From Luteimonas rhizosphaericola (lineage in GTDB: Bacteria; Pseudomonadota; Gammaproteobacteria; Xanthomonadales; Xanthomonadaceae): a DNA stretch of 64,000 bases. A program made the position numbers and the translations under genes. Below the pieces are notes generated by a model that saw nothing but the letters and a program-made list of their open reading frames with translations, ran no database searches and was not told the origin of the DNA. Location: the NCBI RefSeq assembly GCF_029888045.1, contig NZ_JARXRN010000016.1, positions 508,045-572,044 on the forward strand, written 5' to 3'. Positions 26,313 to 37,228 of the stretch are shown one piece after another. Within the stretch, counting starts at the first letter, position 1. Each line of letters starts with the position of its first letter.

Positions 26313-27488
26313 TCAGGGCCCGCCCGCACCACCGCGCGCGGCGCTGGCGCGTTCGCGCTGTTCCTGTTCCTCGCGCGTGTCCGCATCGCTCCCGCGCAGG
26401 CCGGCCTGTTCGGGCGTCTCGGCCGCGAGCAGGGCGTCGAACTCGGACAGCGGGCTTTCCGCCGGGCAGGTGCTGTCGGGGAATTCGTAGCGCTTGCGCA
26501 GCTCCAGGCCGCAGGCATTGAGGCCTTCGAGGTCGGTGCCCGGCGACTTGCAGCGGGCGTCGAACGCGCGCGCGAACGCGTCGCGCCGGACCACGAAGTC
26601 CTCGCCGCACTTGCGCATCAGGCGCAGTCGGTCGAGGTCGTCCTGGGCCGGGTTGATGCCGTCCAGGCCGTAGAGCGTCAGCTCGTTGGCGGCCAGCAGG
26701 CGCAGGTTGCGGTTGGGCACGGCCATCATCATGTCGGCCACCGCGGTGGCGGCGCCGTTGCGCTCGAGGTAGTCGCGCACGCGGTCGTACACCACGCGCA
26801 GCTCGCGGTTGAGCTCGGCGCGCGTGGTCGCGGTCGAGCTCATGCGGATGATGCGGTGGATGCCCACCCGCCCGCTCACCATGCGCACGTCGCCGGCCGC
26901 CAGCACGAACACGCATGCGCTGTGGCAGACCGCGCCCTCGCGGACCCAGACGGTCCAGCGCGACTCGGCGATGCGGTCGCCGGCGCGGATCGCGTCCTCG
27001 ACCATGCCGCCGCTGGAATCCAGATCCAGCACGCGCTTGGCGATGCCGTGCTCATCGGCCAGGTGGGTCACGCGCTGCATCACCTGGACGAAGCCGGCGT
27101 CGATCTTGCCGACGTAGCGCAGGCGCAGCACGCCGCGCTCGGCACAGGGTTCGAGCGCGGCCGCCAGCGCCTCGCGGTCCAGCGCCGCCAGCGGCTCGCC
27201 GTCGCCCTGGCGGGCGTAATCGAGCTCGCAGCTCAACGACACCGTGCCCGGCGGGAGTTCCAGCGGGGACCAGTCCACGTCGATCGGCTCGCCTGGCACC
27301 GGATCCGGCTCCGGCTCGGACTCCGGCACGGGTTCCTCGGCCACCTGCACCGGGGCGGTGCTGACCGCGCCGCCCTCCTCCGGGCTGTCCACCTGCACGG
27401 TGGTGGGCGTCTCGGCGGCCTGCTGCGCGCGGCAGCCGGCCACCAGCAGCAGGCTCACGAGGCAGACGGCAGCGAACAGCTTGCGCAT
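26313..27488 (-). CDS. Lipoprotein with ClpP/crotonase-like domain (COG3904-type)
   Basis: 391 residues from ATG 27488. The lipoprotein signal is MRKLFAAVCLVSLLLVAGC, then an acidic Pro-rich linker. The body has a ClpP-like fold as seen in COG3904 periplasmic proteins: a possible nucleophile-containing RVLDLDSSGGMVEDAIRAGD, then VREGAVCHSACVFVLAAGDV and GRVGIHRIIR. A Ser at SSGG and Cys/Ser in CHSACVF lie where ClpP-fold proteases hold catalytic and oxyanion residues, but activity is not established. The C-terminal part has several Cys (NACGLELRKRYEF, STCPAESP). It sits in the envelope. Confidence 0.78.
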   Translation of the reverse strand: MRKLFAAVCLVSLLLVAGCRAQQAAETPTTVQVDSPEEGGAVSTAPVQVAEEPVPESEPEPDPVPGEPIDVDWSPLELPPGTVSLSCELDYARQGDGEPLAALDREALAAALEPCAERGVLRLRYVGKIDAGFVQVMQRVTHLADEHGIAKRVLDLDSSGGMVEDAIRAGDRIAESRWTVWVREGAVCHSACVFVLAAGDVRMVSGRVGIHRIIRMSSTATTRAELNRELRVVYDRVRDYLERNGAATAVADMMMAVPNRNLRLLAANELTLYGLDGINPAQDDLDRLRLMRKCGEDFVVRRDAFARAFDARCKSPGTDLEGLNACGLELRKRYEFPDSTCPAESPLSEFDALLAAETPEQAGLRGSDADTREEQEQRERASAARGGAGGP

Positions 27489-27625
27489 GGCATGGGTTCC
27501 GGACACCGGAGCATCCGATCACCATCGGCCGGTGCCCCTCGGGGCGGGTGCTCCAGTGTAGGACGGCGCCGTTTTGCGAGTCGAACGCGCGATGAACCGG
27601 CCGCCCCGGGCGCGACGCCTGTCCG

Positions 27626-28141
27626 TCAGCCCTGCGCCATCGCCACCAGCCTGGCGATCGTGTTCATGTTGCGCGTGGTGCCTTCGCGCGCCACCGGAAG
27701 CACCATCCGCGACCGCCGCATCGTCTCCGCGTCGATGTAGTCGATGTAGATCTCGCGGGTGCCCGGCGCCAGGCGCTCGACCGTTAGGTGACGCACGCCG
27801 TCGAGCGCGTCCCCGGCCGGCGGCGCATCCAGGAACATCGCGAGCACGCGGTTGGCTGGAGAGTTGGGGAACGGGTTGTCCTCCAGGACCGCCTGTAGCT
27901 GGTCCGGGCTGCGCACCAGCACGCCGACCGTCTGCCCCACATGGGCGGTCAGCGCGGCTTCCAGCCGCGACTTCACCTCGCGCTCTCCACCGGCGCCGCG
28001 GAGTACGACATTGCCGCTGGCGATGAGGGTGCGCACGTCGGTGAAGCCGGCGCGCTCGCACAACGCCTTCAGCTCCGCCATCGGCAGCTTGCCGGTACCG
28101 CCGACGTTCACCGCCCGCAGCAGCACGATCCAGGTCTGCAT
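27626..28141 (-). CDS. DUF1697 domain-containing protein
   Basis: 171 residues from ATG 28141. Matches DUF1697: MQTWIVLLRAVNVGGTGKLP, FTDVRTLIASGNVVLRGAGG, and the C-terminal TTRNMNTIARLVAMA. Cytoplasmic; function unknown. The 137 bases between it and the lipoprotein gene downstream contain no gene. Confidence 0.9.
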   Translation of the reverse strand: MQTWIVLLRAVNVGGTGKLPMAELKALCERAGFTDVRTLIASGNVVLRGAGGEREVKSRLEAALTAHVGQTVGVLVRSPDQLQAVLEDNPFPNSPANRVLAMFLDAPPAGDALDGVRHLTVERLAPGTREIYIDYIDAETMRRSRMVLPVAREGTTRNMNTIARLVAMAQG

Positions 28142-28523
28142 CCCGCGACTCCCGGCTACGAAGGAGGTCGGCATCATCGCACCGGGAAGCCGCGCAGCGG
28201 AGCATGCGCTTCCGCTCCGCCGCCCCCGGCCGGGATCCGCTTCGGGAGGGACCGGCGCATCCTCGGGGAGGGGTCCCCGTGCTGCGGCAGCGGGCCCGCG
28301 GGGCCGGCTGGGCAGAGTCGGTTCCAGGTCGGCGCGCCCTCCCTGCAGCACCGGTGCCGGCCGGGAGTCAGCCCAGAACCGACCCCTGACACGGTGTCGA
28401 ATCGGCTCCTGCCGACTCGTCGTGGGATCGTAAGCCGCGTGCCGCTGCCCATGCCCCCCGGCCAGGCCCCGGTGCGCACCCGACCCGACGGCGCCCGCCG
28501 TCCATTGCCGACAGGAGATCCAC
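28142..28523. other. Gene-free 382-base intergenic region
   Basis: Divergent space between the DUF1697 and DUF1428 genes. It is GC-rich and has no credible gene. I see an 8-bp inverted repeat, GTCGGTTC (28317-28324) with GAACCGAC (28376-28383), 51 bases apart, and a GGAG ribosome site just before 28524. No promoter hexamers stand out. Confidence 0.5.
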
Positions 28524-28883
28524 ATGCCCTACATCGACGGATTCGTGATCGCGGTGCCCACCGCCAACCGGCAGAAGTTCATCGACCATGCCCGCACGTT
28601 CGATCCGGTCTTCATGGAGTACGGCGCGACCCGCGTCATCGAAGGCTGGGGCGACGACGTGCCCGACGGCAAGGTCACCGACTTCCGCCGCTCGGTGCAG
28701 GCCACGCCCGAGGAAACCGTGGTGTTCTCGTGGATCGAATGGCCCGACAAGGCCACCCGCGACGCCGGCATGAAGAAGATGATGGAGGATCCGCGCATGG
28801 ACCCGTCCACCAATCCGATGCCCTTCGACGGCAAGCGCATGATCTTCGGCGGCTTCGAGAGCGTGGTCGAACTGGAACGCTGA
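28524..28883 (+). CDS. DUF1428 domain-containing protein
   Basis: 119 residues with a good ribosome site (AGGAG). DUF1428 is a small ferredoxin-like, dimeric alpha-beta barrel family: MPYIDGFVIAVPTANRQKFI, EYGATRVIEGWGDDVPDGK, and the end PFDGKRMIFGGFESVVEL. Full length. Related to YbaA of E. coli. Role unknown. Confidence 0.92.
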   Translation: MPYIDGFVIAVPTANRQKFIDHARTFDPVFMEYGATRVIEGWGDDVPDGKVTDFRRSVQATPEETVVFSWIEWPDKATRDAGMKKMMEDPRMDPSTNPMPFDGKRMIFGGFESVVELER

Positions 28884-28971
28884 CCGCGCCCGGTCCTGCG
28901 CGCCAGCGCGCATGCGCCCGGATGCGCGCCGTGCCACCATGGCGGCCCTGGAACCCGGGTGGGAGACGCGC

Positions 28972-29376
28972 ATGCGCAGGACCGGAGGCTGCCGCTGCGG
29001 CGCCGTCCGCTACACGCTGGAGGCCGAGCCGCTCGCGACCCGCCTGTGCTGGTGTCGCGACTGCCAGTACTGGTCGTGCGGCAATGCGGCGGTGAACATC
29101 GTCGTGCCGCGCGCGGCGGTGGCATGCGAGGGCACGTTGCGGCACTGGGACAGCCGCGCCGACAGCGGCCGCCACATGCGGCGATCGTTCTGCGGCGAGT
29201 GCGGAACCCAGGTCTTCAGCGAGTCGCTGGAGAACCTGGAGGCGATGGTGATCCGGGTCGGCACGCTGGACGATCCTGCCGGCGTGCGGCCGACGGCGGT
29301 GATCTGGACCGCATCCGCGCCGCCCTGGGCGCGGATCGACCCGGCGCTGCAGGCGTTCCCGGGCCAGCCGACCTGA
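28972..29376 (+). CDS. GFA (glutathione-dependent formaldehyde-activating-like) family protein
   Basis: 134 residues from ATG 28972, with GGGAG 6 bases upstream; ATGs further up lack a site. Zinc-binding CENP-V/GFA fold: GGCRCGAVRY, CWCRDCQYWSC and RSFCGECGTQVFSES hold the Cys ligands. These proteins bind two zinc ions; the name is historical and enzymatic activity is unproven for most members. Follows DUF1428 by 88 bases. Confidence 0.88.
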   Translation: MRRTGGCRCGAVRYTLEAEPLATRLCWCRDCQYWSCGNAAVNIVVPRAAVACEGTLRHWDSRADSGRHMRRSFCGECGTQVFSESLENLEAMVIRVGTLDDPAGVRPTAVIWTASAPPWARIDPALQAFPGQPT

Positions 29377-29455
29377 TGCTGCGTCGCTGGAGGCCGGTGC
29401 CGCCGCGTGCCGCATGCGTGTACCGTCGCGCCGCGCCCCCCGCGCAGCACCCGCG

Positions 29456-29980
29456 ATGACCACGCGCCGCGCCGCAGTCGCGACTGCGCCAAGGGCCGCA
29501 GCGACGGGACGCACCGGCCCTGGCCTGATCATCTACGCCTTCTTCGGCGTGCACATGGCGATGTTCGGATTCTCCGGCTTCGCCATGGCCTACGGCAGCG
29601 ACCGTCCCGACCTGCTGTTCCTCTACCTGCACGGCGGGCTCGCCATCACCGTGTACCTGGTCTTCTACCACGTGATCTTCGGCCGCGACCAGGTGCGCTG
29701 GATGCTGATCAACGCGGCCCTCGGCGTCCTCGGCATCTATGCCCAGGTCGGCTGGATCCTGGAACGCTTCGGACGCCGCATCGGCGACTATCCGTGGCAG
29801 GTGCACGTGGTGCCGTTCCTGTACTACGTGCTCTACACCTTCCTGCTGCGCCAGCTGCTGATCGACCTGACCCGCAGCCGCGACCGACCGACGCGGCGCG
29901 CCACCGTCGATGCGATCTACGTGGTGCTCTCGCTGCTGGTCTACGGCCTGCTGCTCGCGCGCACGCGGGGTGGCGCGTGA
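29456..29980 (+). CDS. Small multi-pass membrane protein upstream of the DUF1615 lipoprotein
   Basis: 174 residues. After a basic N-terminal 30 residues come four hydrophobic segments: LIIYAFFGVHMAMFGFSGFA, LHGGLAITVYLVFYHVIFG, WMLINAALGVLGIYAQVGWI and VVPFLYYVLYTFLLRQLLI, with one near the C-terminus (IYVVLSLLVYGLLLA). I do not recognise a catalytic motif. The stop codon overlaps the GTG start of the DUF1615 gene (GTGA at 29977-29980), so the two products are probably made and used together at the envelope. Confidence 0.8.
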   Translation: MTTRRAAVATAPRAAATGRTGPGLIIYAFFGVHMAMFGFSGFAMAYGSDRPDLLFLYLHGGLAITVYLVFYHVIFGRDQVRWMLINAALGVLGIYAQVGWILERFGRRIGDYPWQVHVVPFLYYVLYTFLLRQLLIDLTRSRDRPTRRATVDAIYVVLSLLVYGLLLARTRGGA

Positions 29981-31095
29981 GGCGCGGCGCGCGCGGCGGC
30001 GGTTGGCGACGCGTTGCCGCGGCCACGGGCGCATGGCTGCTGGCGGCCGTGCTCGCGGGCTGCGCGACGCGTCCGGCGGCGCCACCGGGGCCACCCCCGG
30101 CGGATGTGCGCGCGGACATCGCGCGCCGCATCCCGGCGCGGATCGCGGACCGCACCGGCTGGGCGGGCGACATTCAGGTGGCATTCGCCGCGCAGCGCAT
30201 CGTGCCCAATGCCGAGAACATCTGCGCGGTGCTGGCGGTCATCGAGCAGGAGTCGGGCTACGTGGCCGACCCGGTCGTGGCCAACCTGCCCCGCGTGGCG
30301 CGTCAGGAGATCGCTCGTCGCGCATCGGCGCTGCACGTGCCGCGACTGCTGGTGGACACGGCGCTGCGTCTGCCGTCGACCGATGGCCGCAGCTACGGCG
30401 AACGGCTCGCGGCCGTGCGTACCGAGCGCGAACTCAGCGAACTGTACGAGGAGATGATCGGCCGCGTGCCCATGGGCCGGCGCCTGTTCGCCGGCCGCAA
30501 CCCGGTGCAGACCGGCGGCGCGATGCAGGTGGGCATCGCGTTCGCGGAGGCGAATGCCGACGGCTATCCCTATCCCATACCGGGCTCGATCCGCGAGGAA
30601 GTCTTCAGCCGCCGCGGCGGACTCTACTTCGGCATCGCCCACCTGCTCGGCTACGACACGCCGTACACGCGCAAGGTGCACCGCTTCGCCGACTACAACG
30701 CCGGCTGGTACGCCAGCCGCAACGCCGCCTTCCAGGCGGCCGTGTCGGAAGCCACCGGCATCCCGCTCGCGCTCGACGGCGACCTGCTGGTGCCCGGCGC
30801 GCCGCTCGATCGCCCGGGCAGCACCGAACGCGCGGTGCGGACGCTTTCCCCGCAGCTGGGCATGGACGACCACGCGATCCGGCGCGCACTCGAACGCGGC
30901 GACCGGCTCGACTTTGGCGACGGCGACCTGGCCATCCGCGTCTTCGCGCTCGCCGAGGCCGCGGCCGGGCGCCCGCTGCCGCGCGCGCGCATCCCCGACA
31001 TCCGCCTCGACAGCCCCAAGATCACCCGCGAGCTCACCACGGCCTGGTTCGCCGAGCGCGTAGATGCGCGCTACCGCGACTGCCTCGCCCGCTGA
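29977..31095 (+). CDS. DUF1615 domain-containing lipoprotein (YaiW-like)
   Basis: 372 residues from a GTG overlapping the upstream TGA. Lipoprotein signal: a basic start, then ATGAWLLAAVLAGCA with a lipobox at Cys29 or so. The body matches DUF1615: PNAENICAVLAVIEQESGYV, MGRRLFAGRNPVQTGGAMQV, LYFGIAHLLGYDTPYTRKVH, and DITRELTT-type end. YaiW of E. coli, an outer-membrane lipoprotein in this family, partners the SbmA peptide importer; no sbmA-like gene is next door. The EQES motif recalls lysozyme-like Glu but no activity is known. Confidence 0.88.
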   Translation: MRRGARGGGWRRVAAATGAWLLAAVLAGCATRPAAPPGPPPADVRADIARRIPARIADRTGWAGDIQVAFAAQRIVPNAENICAVLAVIEQESGYVADPVVANLPRVARQEIARRASALHVPRLLVDTALRLPSTDGRSYGERLAAVRTERELSELYEEMIGRVPMGRRLFAGRNPVQTGGAMQVGIAFAEANADGYPYPIPGSIREEVFSRRGGLYFGIAHLLGYDTPYTRKVHRFADYNAGWYASRNAAFQAAVSEATGIPLALDGDLLVPGAPLDRPGSTERAVRTLSPQLGMDDHAIRRALERGDRLDFGDGDLAIRVFALAEAAAGRPLPRARIPDIRLDSPKITRELTTAWFAERVDARYRDCLAR

Positions 31096-31099
31096 GCGG

Positions 31100-31160
31100 A
31101 GTGGCGGGCGTGGCACCTGCCGGGCCGACGGCATCGCCATGCAGGCATGTGCCCGCCACT
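31100..31160. repeat. Inverted repeat between convergent DUF1615 and GH2 genes
   Basis: AGTGGCGGGC (31100-31109) and GCCCGCCACT (31151-31160) are a perfect 10-bp inverted repeat with a 41-base spacer, set between two gene ends. No T-run, so a terminator role is only possible. Confidence 0.4.
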
Positions 31161-31215
31161 GCACCTCGCGGCGGAACCCACCGCGCCGCTCCGTTCGCAC
31201 GCGGCGCGCGATCGC

Positions 31216-33060
31216 TCAGCGCGATTCCACGGCCTTGCGCCGGTAGTAGTCCTGCAGCACGAAGAAGGCCTTCTTCTTCGCGCCGGTCTCGGACACCAGC
31301 CCCTTGCGGTTGAACCCGTCCTGGATGCCGGCCAGCGGCCGCCGGGGCGAGCGGAAGTCGGCGAGGATCCACGGCGACGTGCCGACGAAGCCGTCGATCC
31401 GCTCGAGCATCGCCAGGGTCCTGCGATACAGGTCTTCCTGGTGTTCCTCGGTCCAGATCTCGCCGGCCTCGCCGTGGCGGCCTTGGCGCGCATCGGCGCC
31501 GAACTCGCTCACGAACACCGGCTTGTCGTAGGGAATCTCCCAGCGCACGCGATCGATCTTCTCCGGGCGGCCGTCGTACCAGCCGATGTACTGGTTGAAG
31601 CTGACCAGGTCGACCAGTTCGGCGAGTGGATCCTCGACCACCGCCACTTCCGGATCGTCCTCGCGGTAGTGCTTCTCCATCGCGGCGCTCAACAAACGGG
31701 TGTCGTCCAGCCCGCGCGCGGTCGCGGCCAGGCGCGACAGGAAGCGGTTGCGCGGCTCCGACACCGGCGTCTCGTTGGCGAGCGACCACACGATCACCGC
31801 GGCGCGGCTGCGGTCGCGCTGGATCATTGCCGCGAGCTGGGCCTCCGCGTTGCGGTAGGTGTCCTCGTTGTCCCAGTCGATGGTCCAGTAGACCGGGATC
31901 TCCGACCACACCATGAGGCCCATCTCGTCGGCCAGCCGCACCATCTCCTCGTTGTGCGGATAGTGCGCCAGGCGCACGAAATTGCAGCCCAGTTCCTTCG
32001 CCCACTCCAGCAGGCGCCTGGCCTGGGCGGCGTCGCGCACGCGGCCACCGCCGTCGGCCGCGAACTCCTCGTGGATGGAAATGCCGCGCAGGAAGACCGG
32101 CTGGCCGTTGAGCAGCAGCTCCCGCCCGCGCGTGCCCACCGTCCGAAGGCCGATGCGATCGCTGAGCCGGTCCGATCCGCTGGCGATCTGGACCGTGTAG
32201 AGGCGCGGCCGTTCCGGCGTCCACAGCTCCGCGTCCGGCGCGCGGAACCGGAAGCTCGCCAATCCGTCCGCATCCGCGACGGCGCTCTCCCGGATTCCCA
32301 GTTCCGGCACCGCCAGGGTGACCCGCTCGCCGCCGCGCGCCCCATCGAGCTGCACGCTGGCCGACACCGCGCGGTCCTCTAGCGACGCCAGCGCCATGCG
32401 GTAATCGCGCACGAACACCGCCGGAACCACCAGCAGCGACACCGGGCGGGTGATGCCGCCGTAGTTCCACCAGTCCGTGTTGAGGGTGGGGACGCCTTCG
32501 GCGCGGCGCCGGTTGTCGACCTTGAGCACCAGCGAGTTGCCGCGTTCGCGCAGGTGCCCGGACAGTTCGAAATGGAACGGCGTGAAGCCGCCTTCGTGGA
32601 CGCCGAGCTTGCGGCCGTTGAGGTAGACGTCGGCGCGGTAGTTCACCGCCCCGAAATGCAGGAACACCCGGTCGCCGGGCCCGCGCGCGGGGGCGTCGAA
32701 CGTCCGGCGGTACCAGACGCTGCCCTCGTAGTAGTAGAGCCGCGGGTCCTGGGTATTCCAGTCCGCGGGCACCTGCAGCGACATCGCCCGGTCGAAGTCG
32801 TACTCGACCAGGTCCCCCGGGTCGCGCATCTTCGAATCGGTGAAGTAGGCGCCGGCGGGCGGCTCGGCGCGCTGGTCGAAGGGCTGGTAGCGGTAGTCGT
32901 AGTACCCGTTCTCGTAGGGATCGACGATCGCCTTCCACGGGCCATCGAGCCGGATCGCGTCCCGGGCGTAGGCTTGCAGCAGCGGCCCGGGCGTCGCCGC
33001 CTGCGCGCACCAGGCGCAGGCCAGCAGCACGCCCAGCCACCACGGTCTCCGGTTCCCCAC
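31216..33060 (-). CDS. Secreted glycoside hydrolase family 2 (beta-glucuronidase-like)
   Basis: 614 residues from a GTG at 33060 behind a strong GGGAGG site. A signal peptide (WWLGVLLACAWCAQA) precedes the three GH2 domains: sugar-binding (GSVWYRRTFDAPARGPGDRV, FGAVNYRADVYLNGRKLGVH), immunoglobulin-like, and a TIM barrel. Acid/base Glu is in WSLANETPV (Glu430) and the nucleophile in FVSEFGADA (Glu519); both are intact. The pattern WNYGGITRPV is typical of beta-glucuronidase/galactosidase. Likely acts in the periplasm or outside on plant or algal glycosides; exact sugar uncertain. Confidence 0.9.
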   Translation of the reverse strand: MGNRRPWWLGVLLACAWCAQAATPGPLLQAYARDAIRLDGPWKAIVDPYENGYYDYRYQPFDQRAEPPAGAYFTDSKMRDPGDLVEYDFDRAMSLQVPADWNTQDPRLYYYEGSVWYRRTFDAPARGPGDRVFLHFGAVNYRADVYLNGRKLGVHEGGFTPFHFELSGHLRERGNSLVLKVDNRRRAEGVPTLNTDWWNYGGITRPVSLLVVPAVFVRDYRMALASLEDRAVSASVQLDGARGGERVTLAVPELGIRESAVADADGLASFRFRAPDAELWTPERPRLYTVQIASGSDRLSDRIGLRTVGTRGRELLLNGQPVFLRGISIHEEFAADGGGRVRDAAQARRLLEWAKELGCNFVRLAHYPHNEEMVRLADEMGLMVWSEIPVYWTIDWDNEDTYRNAEAQLAAMIQRDRSRAAVIVWSLANETPVSEPRNRFLSRLAATARGLDDTRLLSAAMEKHYREDDPEVAVVEDPLAELVDLVSFNQYIGWYDGRPEKIDRVRWEIPYDKPVFVSEFGADARQGRHGEAGEIWTEEHQEDLYRRTLAMLERIDGFVGTSPWILADFRSPRRPLAGIQDGFNRKGLVSETGAKKKAFFVLQDYYRRKAVESR

Positions 33061-33139
33061 GCGTCACCTCCCACATGGCGTGTCCGGCACCGAGGATAGC
33101 GGGATCGGTGGGAGGGCGCCGGCACCTGCCTGGCCCCCG

Positions 33140-34585
33140 CTAGACGACCGCCGTCTTCCAGCGCCCGCGCGAGAACAGCCACAGGGTGAACAGGCCCACC
33201 GAGGTCTCGGACACGAACACGCCCCAGAACACGCCCGAGTGTCCCCAGCCGAGCGAGACCGCGAGCGCCCAGCTCAGCGGGATCTGGATCAGCCAGAAGA
33301 ACACCACGTTGATCCGGGTCGGGGTGACCGTGTCGCCGGCGCCGTTGAAGGCCTGCACCGCCACCATCCACCAGCCGTAGACGAAGCACGAGTACGACAG
33401 GATCCGCAGCCACTCGCCGCCGACCTCGATCACCCGCGCATCGCTGGTGAACACACCGATCAGCGCGTCGTGGAACAGGAAGAACACGATCGACACCACC
33501 ACGGTGTAGACCATGTTGTACCAGCCGGTGCGCCACACCGCCGCCTCGGCGCGGCCGGGCTGGCCCGCCCCCAGGTTCTGCCCCACCAGCGTGGCTGCTG
33601 CATTCGACATGCCCCAGGCCGGCATCAGCGCGAACATCAGGATCCGCAGCGCGATCGTCGCCCCAGCCACCGCCTCGCTGCCGAGTCCGGCGAGGATGCG
33701 CATCAGGAAGATCCACGAGGTCATGCCGACGATCATCTGGCCGATGCCGCCGAGCGAGGTGCGCACGATGTTCCAGGCCACCGCCGCGCGCAGGCCGAGG
33801 TGCGCGAAGGTCACCCGGATGTGGCGGCCGCCGCGGAACAGGATCCACAGCTGCATCGCCACGCCCGCGCCGCGTCCGATGTTGGTGGCAATGGCCGCGC
33901 CCTCCAGCCCCAGCGCGGGGATCGGACCCAGGCCGAAGATCAGGATCGGGTCGAGCACGATGTTGAGCGCGTTCGCCACCCACAGCACCCGCATCGCGAT
34001 CGCCGCGTCGCCGGCGCCGCGGAAGATCGCGTTGATCACGAACAGCAGCATGATCACGGCGTTGCCGCCCAGCATCCACTGCATGTAGCGGTAGCCGTGC
34101 TCGATCACCCAGGCGTCGGCGCCCATCAGCCGCAGCAGGTCCTGCGCCCAGACGATGCCGGCCACCGCGAACGGCACCGACGCCAGCAGCGCGATCCAGA
34201 GCGCCTGCGCGGCCGATACCGAGGCCTCCTCGCCGCCGCCCTCGCCCACCCGGCGCGCGACCACCGCGGTCACCGCCATCGCCAGGCCCATCGCCACCGA
34301 ATACAGCAGGAACAGGTAGGTTTCGGTCAGCCCCACGGTCGCGACCGCGGAGGCGCCCAGGCGCGCGACGAAAAAGATGTCGACCACGGCGAAGGTCGAT
34401 TCCAGCACCAGCTCGAGCACCATCGGCACCGCCAGCAGGAACACCGCGCGCCGCAGCGGGATGCGGGTGTAGTCGGCGCCGGTGCCGCGGATCGCCTCGC
34501 GCAGCGCGGCCCAGGCGGAACGCGGCGCTTCCGCGCCGGCGTCGGGCGCGGGCAGCTCGGCGGTGGTCGTCGGGTCTCGGCTCAT
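33140..34585 (-). CDS. MATE family efflux transporter
   Basis: 481 residues from ATG 34585. Twelve membrane segments in two MATE halves. Key pieces: FLLAVPMVLELVLESTFAVV with DIFFVARLGASAVATVGLTE in the first half, AFRGAGD-type INAIFRGAGDAAIAM, and FFLFHDALIGVFTSDARVIE in the second. MATE proteins export cationic drugs in exchange for Na+ or H+. It ends 79 bases from the GH2 start on the same strand, but has no clear link to it. Confidence 0.92.
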   Translation of the reverse strand: MSRDPTTTAELPAPDAGAEAPRSAWAALREAIRGTGADYTRIPLRRAVFLLAVPMVLELVLESTFAVVDIFFVARLGASAVATVGLTETYLFLLYSVAMGLAMAVTAVVARRVGEGGGEEASVSAAQALWIALLASVPFAVAGIVWAQDLLRLMGADAWVIEHGYRYMQWMLGGNAVIMLLFVINAIFRGAGDAAIAMRVLWVANALNIVLDPILIFGLGPIPALGLEGAAIATNIGRGAGVAMQLWILFRGGRHIRVTFAHLGLRAAVAWNIVRTSLGGIGQMIVGMTSWIFLMRILAGLGSEAVAGATIALRILMFALMPAWGMSNAAATLVGQNLGAGQPGRAEAAVWRTGWYNMVYTVVVSIVFFLFHDALIGVFTSDARVIEVGGEWLRILSYSCFVYGWWMVAVQAFNGAGDTVTPTRINVVFFWLIQIPLSWALAVSLGWGHSGVFWGVFVSETSVGLFTLWLFSRGRWKTAVV

Positions 34586-34670
34586 GCGGTCATCGCCTCT
34601 CGGACGCGGTCGGGATGGTAGCAGCGGCAGGACACCGGCTGTCGTCGGCGATGCGACGAAGCACAGGCGC

Positions 34671-34750
34671 CGTTCTCGACACGGTGGCCGCAGCCCGTCG
34701 CGCGGAACGCGACGCCGGCGCGCCACGATGCGCTGGCGATGTCGAGAACG
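34671..34750. repeat. 80-base hairpin-forming inverted repeat in a divergent promoter region
   Basis: CGTTCTCGACA (34671-34681) and TGTCGAGAACG (34740-34750) are perfect 11-bp arms 58 bases apart. A second perfect stem, CGTCGCG and CGCGACG around the loop CGGAA, lies within. The element is between the MATE and SRPBCC gene starts, so it may also affect their promoters. Confidence 0.55.
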
Positions 34751-34817
34751 CGCCCGTCCGTGCGTCGTCCACTCGATCGCGGCGCACGGCGCGCCGCACT
34801 ATCGACCGGAGCCCGCC

Positions 34818-35237
34818 ATGAAGATCACCGTCGAACGCCTCGTGCACACCGACCCCGCCACCGCCTGGACGCTGTACAACAGCCCCGATCACATCGTCCG
34901 TTGGAACGCCGCCAGCGACGACTGGCACTCGCCGCGCAGCGAGGTCGACCTGTGCGAGGGTGGCCGCTTCACCACCCGCATGGAGGCGAAGGACGGCAGC
35001 ATGGGCTTCGACTTCGAGGGCACCTACACCCGCGTGCAGCCGCACACGCTGATCGAATACCGCATGGACGACGGCCGCGAGGTGTCCGTGCAGTTCGAAC
35101 CGGCCGCAGGCGGCGTACTCGTCCGCACCGTCTTCGACGCCGAATCCGAGCATCCGGCCGAGGTGCAGCGCGACGGCTGGCAGTCCATCCTCGACAATTT
35201 CGCGCGCTACGCCGAGGCGCAGGCCGGTACGCCCTGA
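34818..35237 (+). CDS. SRPBCC (AHSA1/START-like) family protein
   Basis: 139 residues. A single START-like hydrophobic-pocket domain of the AHSA1 type: MKITVERLVHTDPATAWTLY, NSPDHIVRWNAASDDWHSP, GGRFTTRMEAKDGS and the final GWQSILDNFARYAEAQ. Members bind small hydrophobic ligands or act as co-chaperones; none can be assigned here. Convergent with hutU, 145 bases between the ends (no gene there). Confidence 0.9.
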   Translation: MKITVERLVHTDPATAWTLYNSPDHIVRWNAASDDWHSPRSEVDLCEGGRFTTRMEAKDGSMGFDFEGTYTRVQPHTLIEYRMDDGREVSVQFEPAAGGVLVRTVFDAESEHPAEVQRDGWQSILDNFARYAEAQAGTP

Positions 35238-35382
35238 TGCCATGATCGCCCGCGCGGCGGCTCACCCTGCCGCGCGCCGGACCCGCTTGGGGGACAGCCT
35301 CCTGACGCGCGCCTCGCGCTGGCGCGCGAACATCGCCCACAGGGCGCGCGCCGCCATCCGCCACCGAAAAGCGTCCGCCCCG

Positions 35383-37053
<1,671 letters not shown>

Positions 37054-37228
37054 GGGCGGGCGGCACCGGGCATGGATGACCGGAAAGTGTGCGCCGCCCG
37101 CGACCAACCCGCCACCCGGCGCCGCGACCGGGCGCGAACACTGCCCGCGACGACGGGGAAAACCGATGGTCATGGATGCAGCGGTGTTCCCGAGACCGCC
37201 CACGGCGCGACGGCGTGTGGGCATCCGG

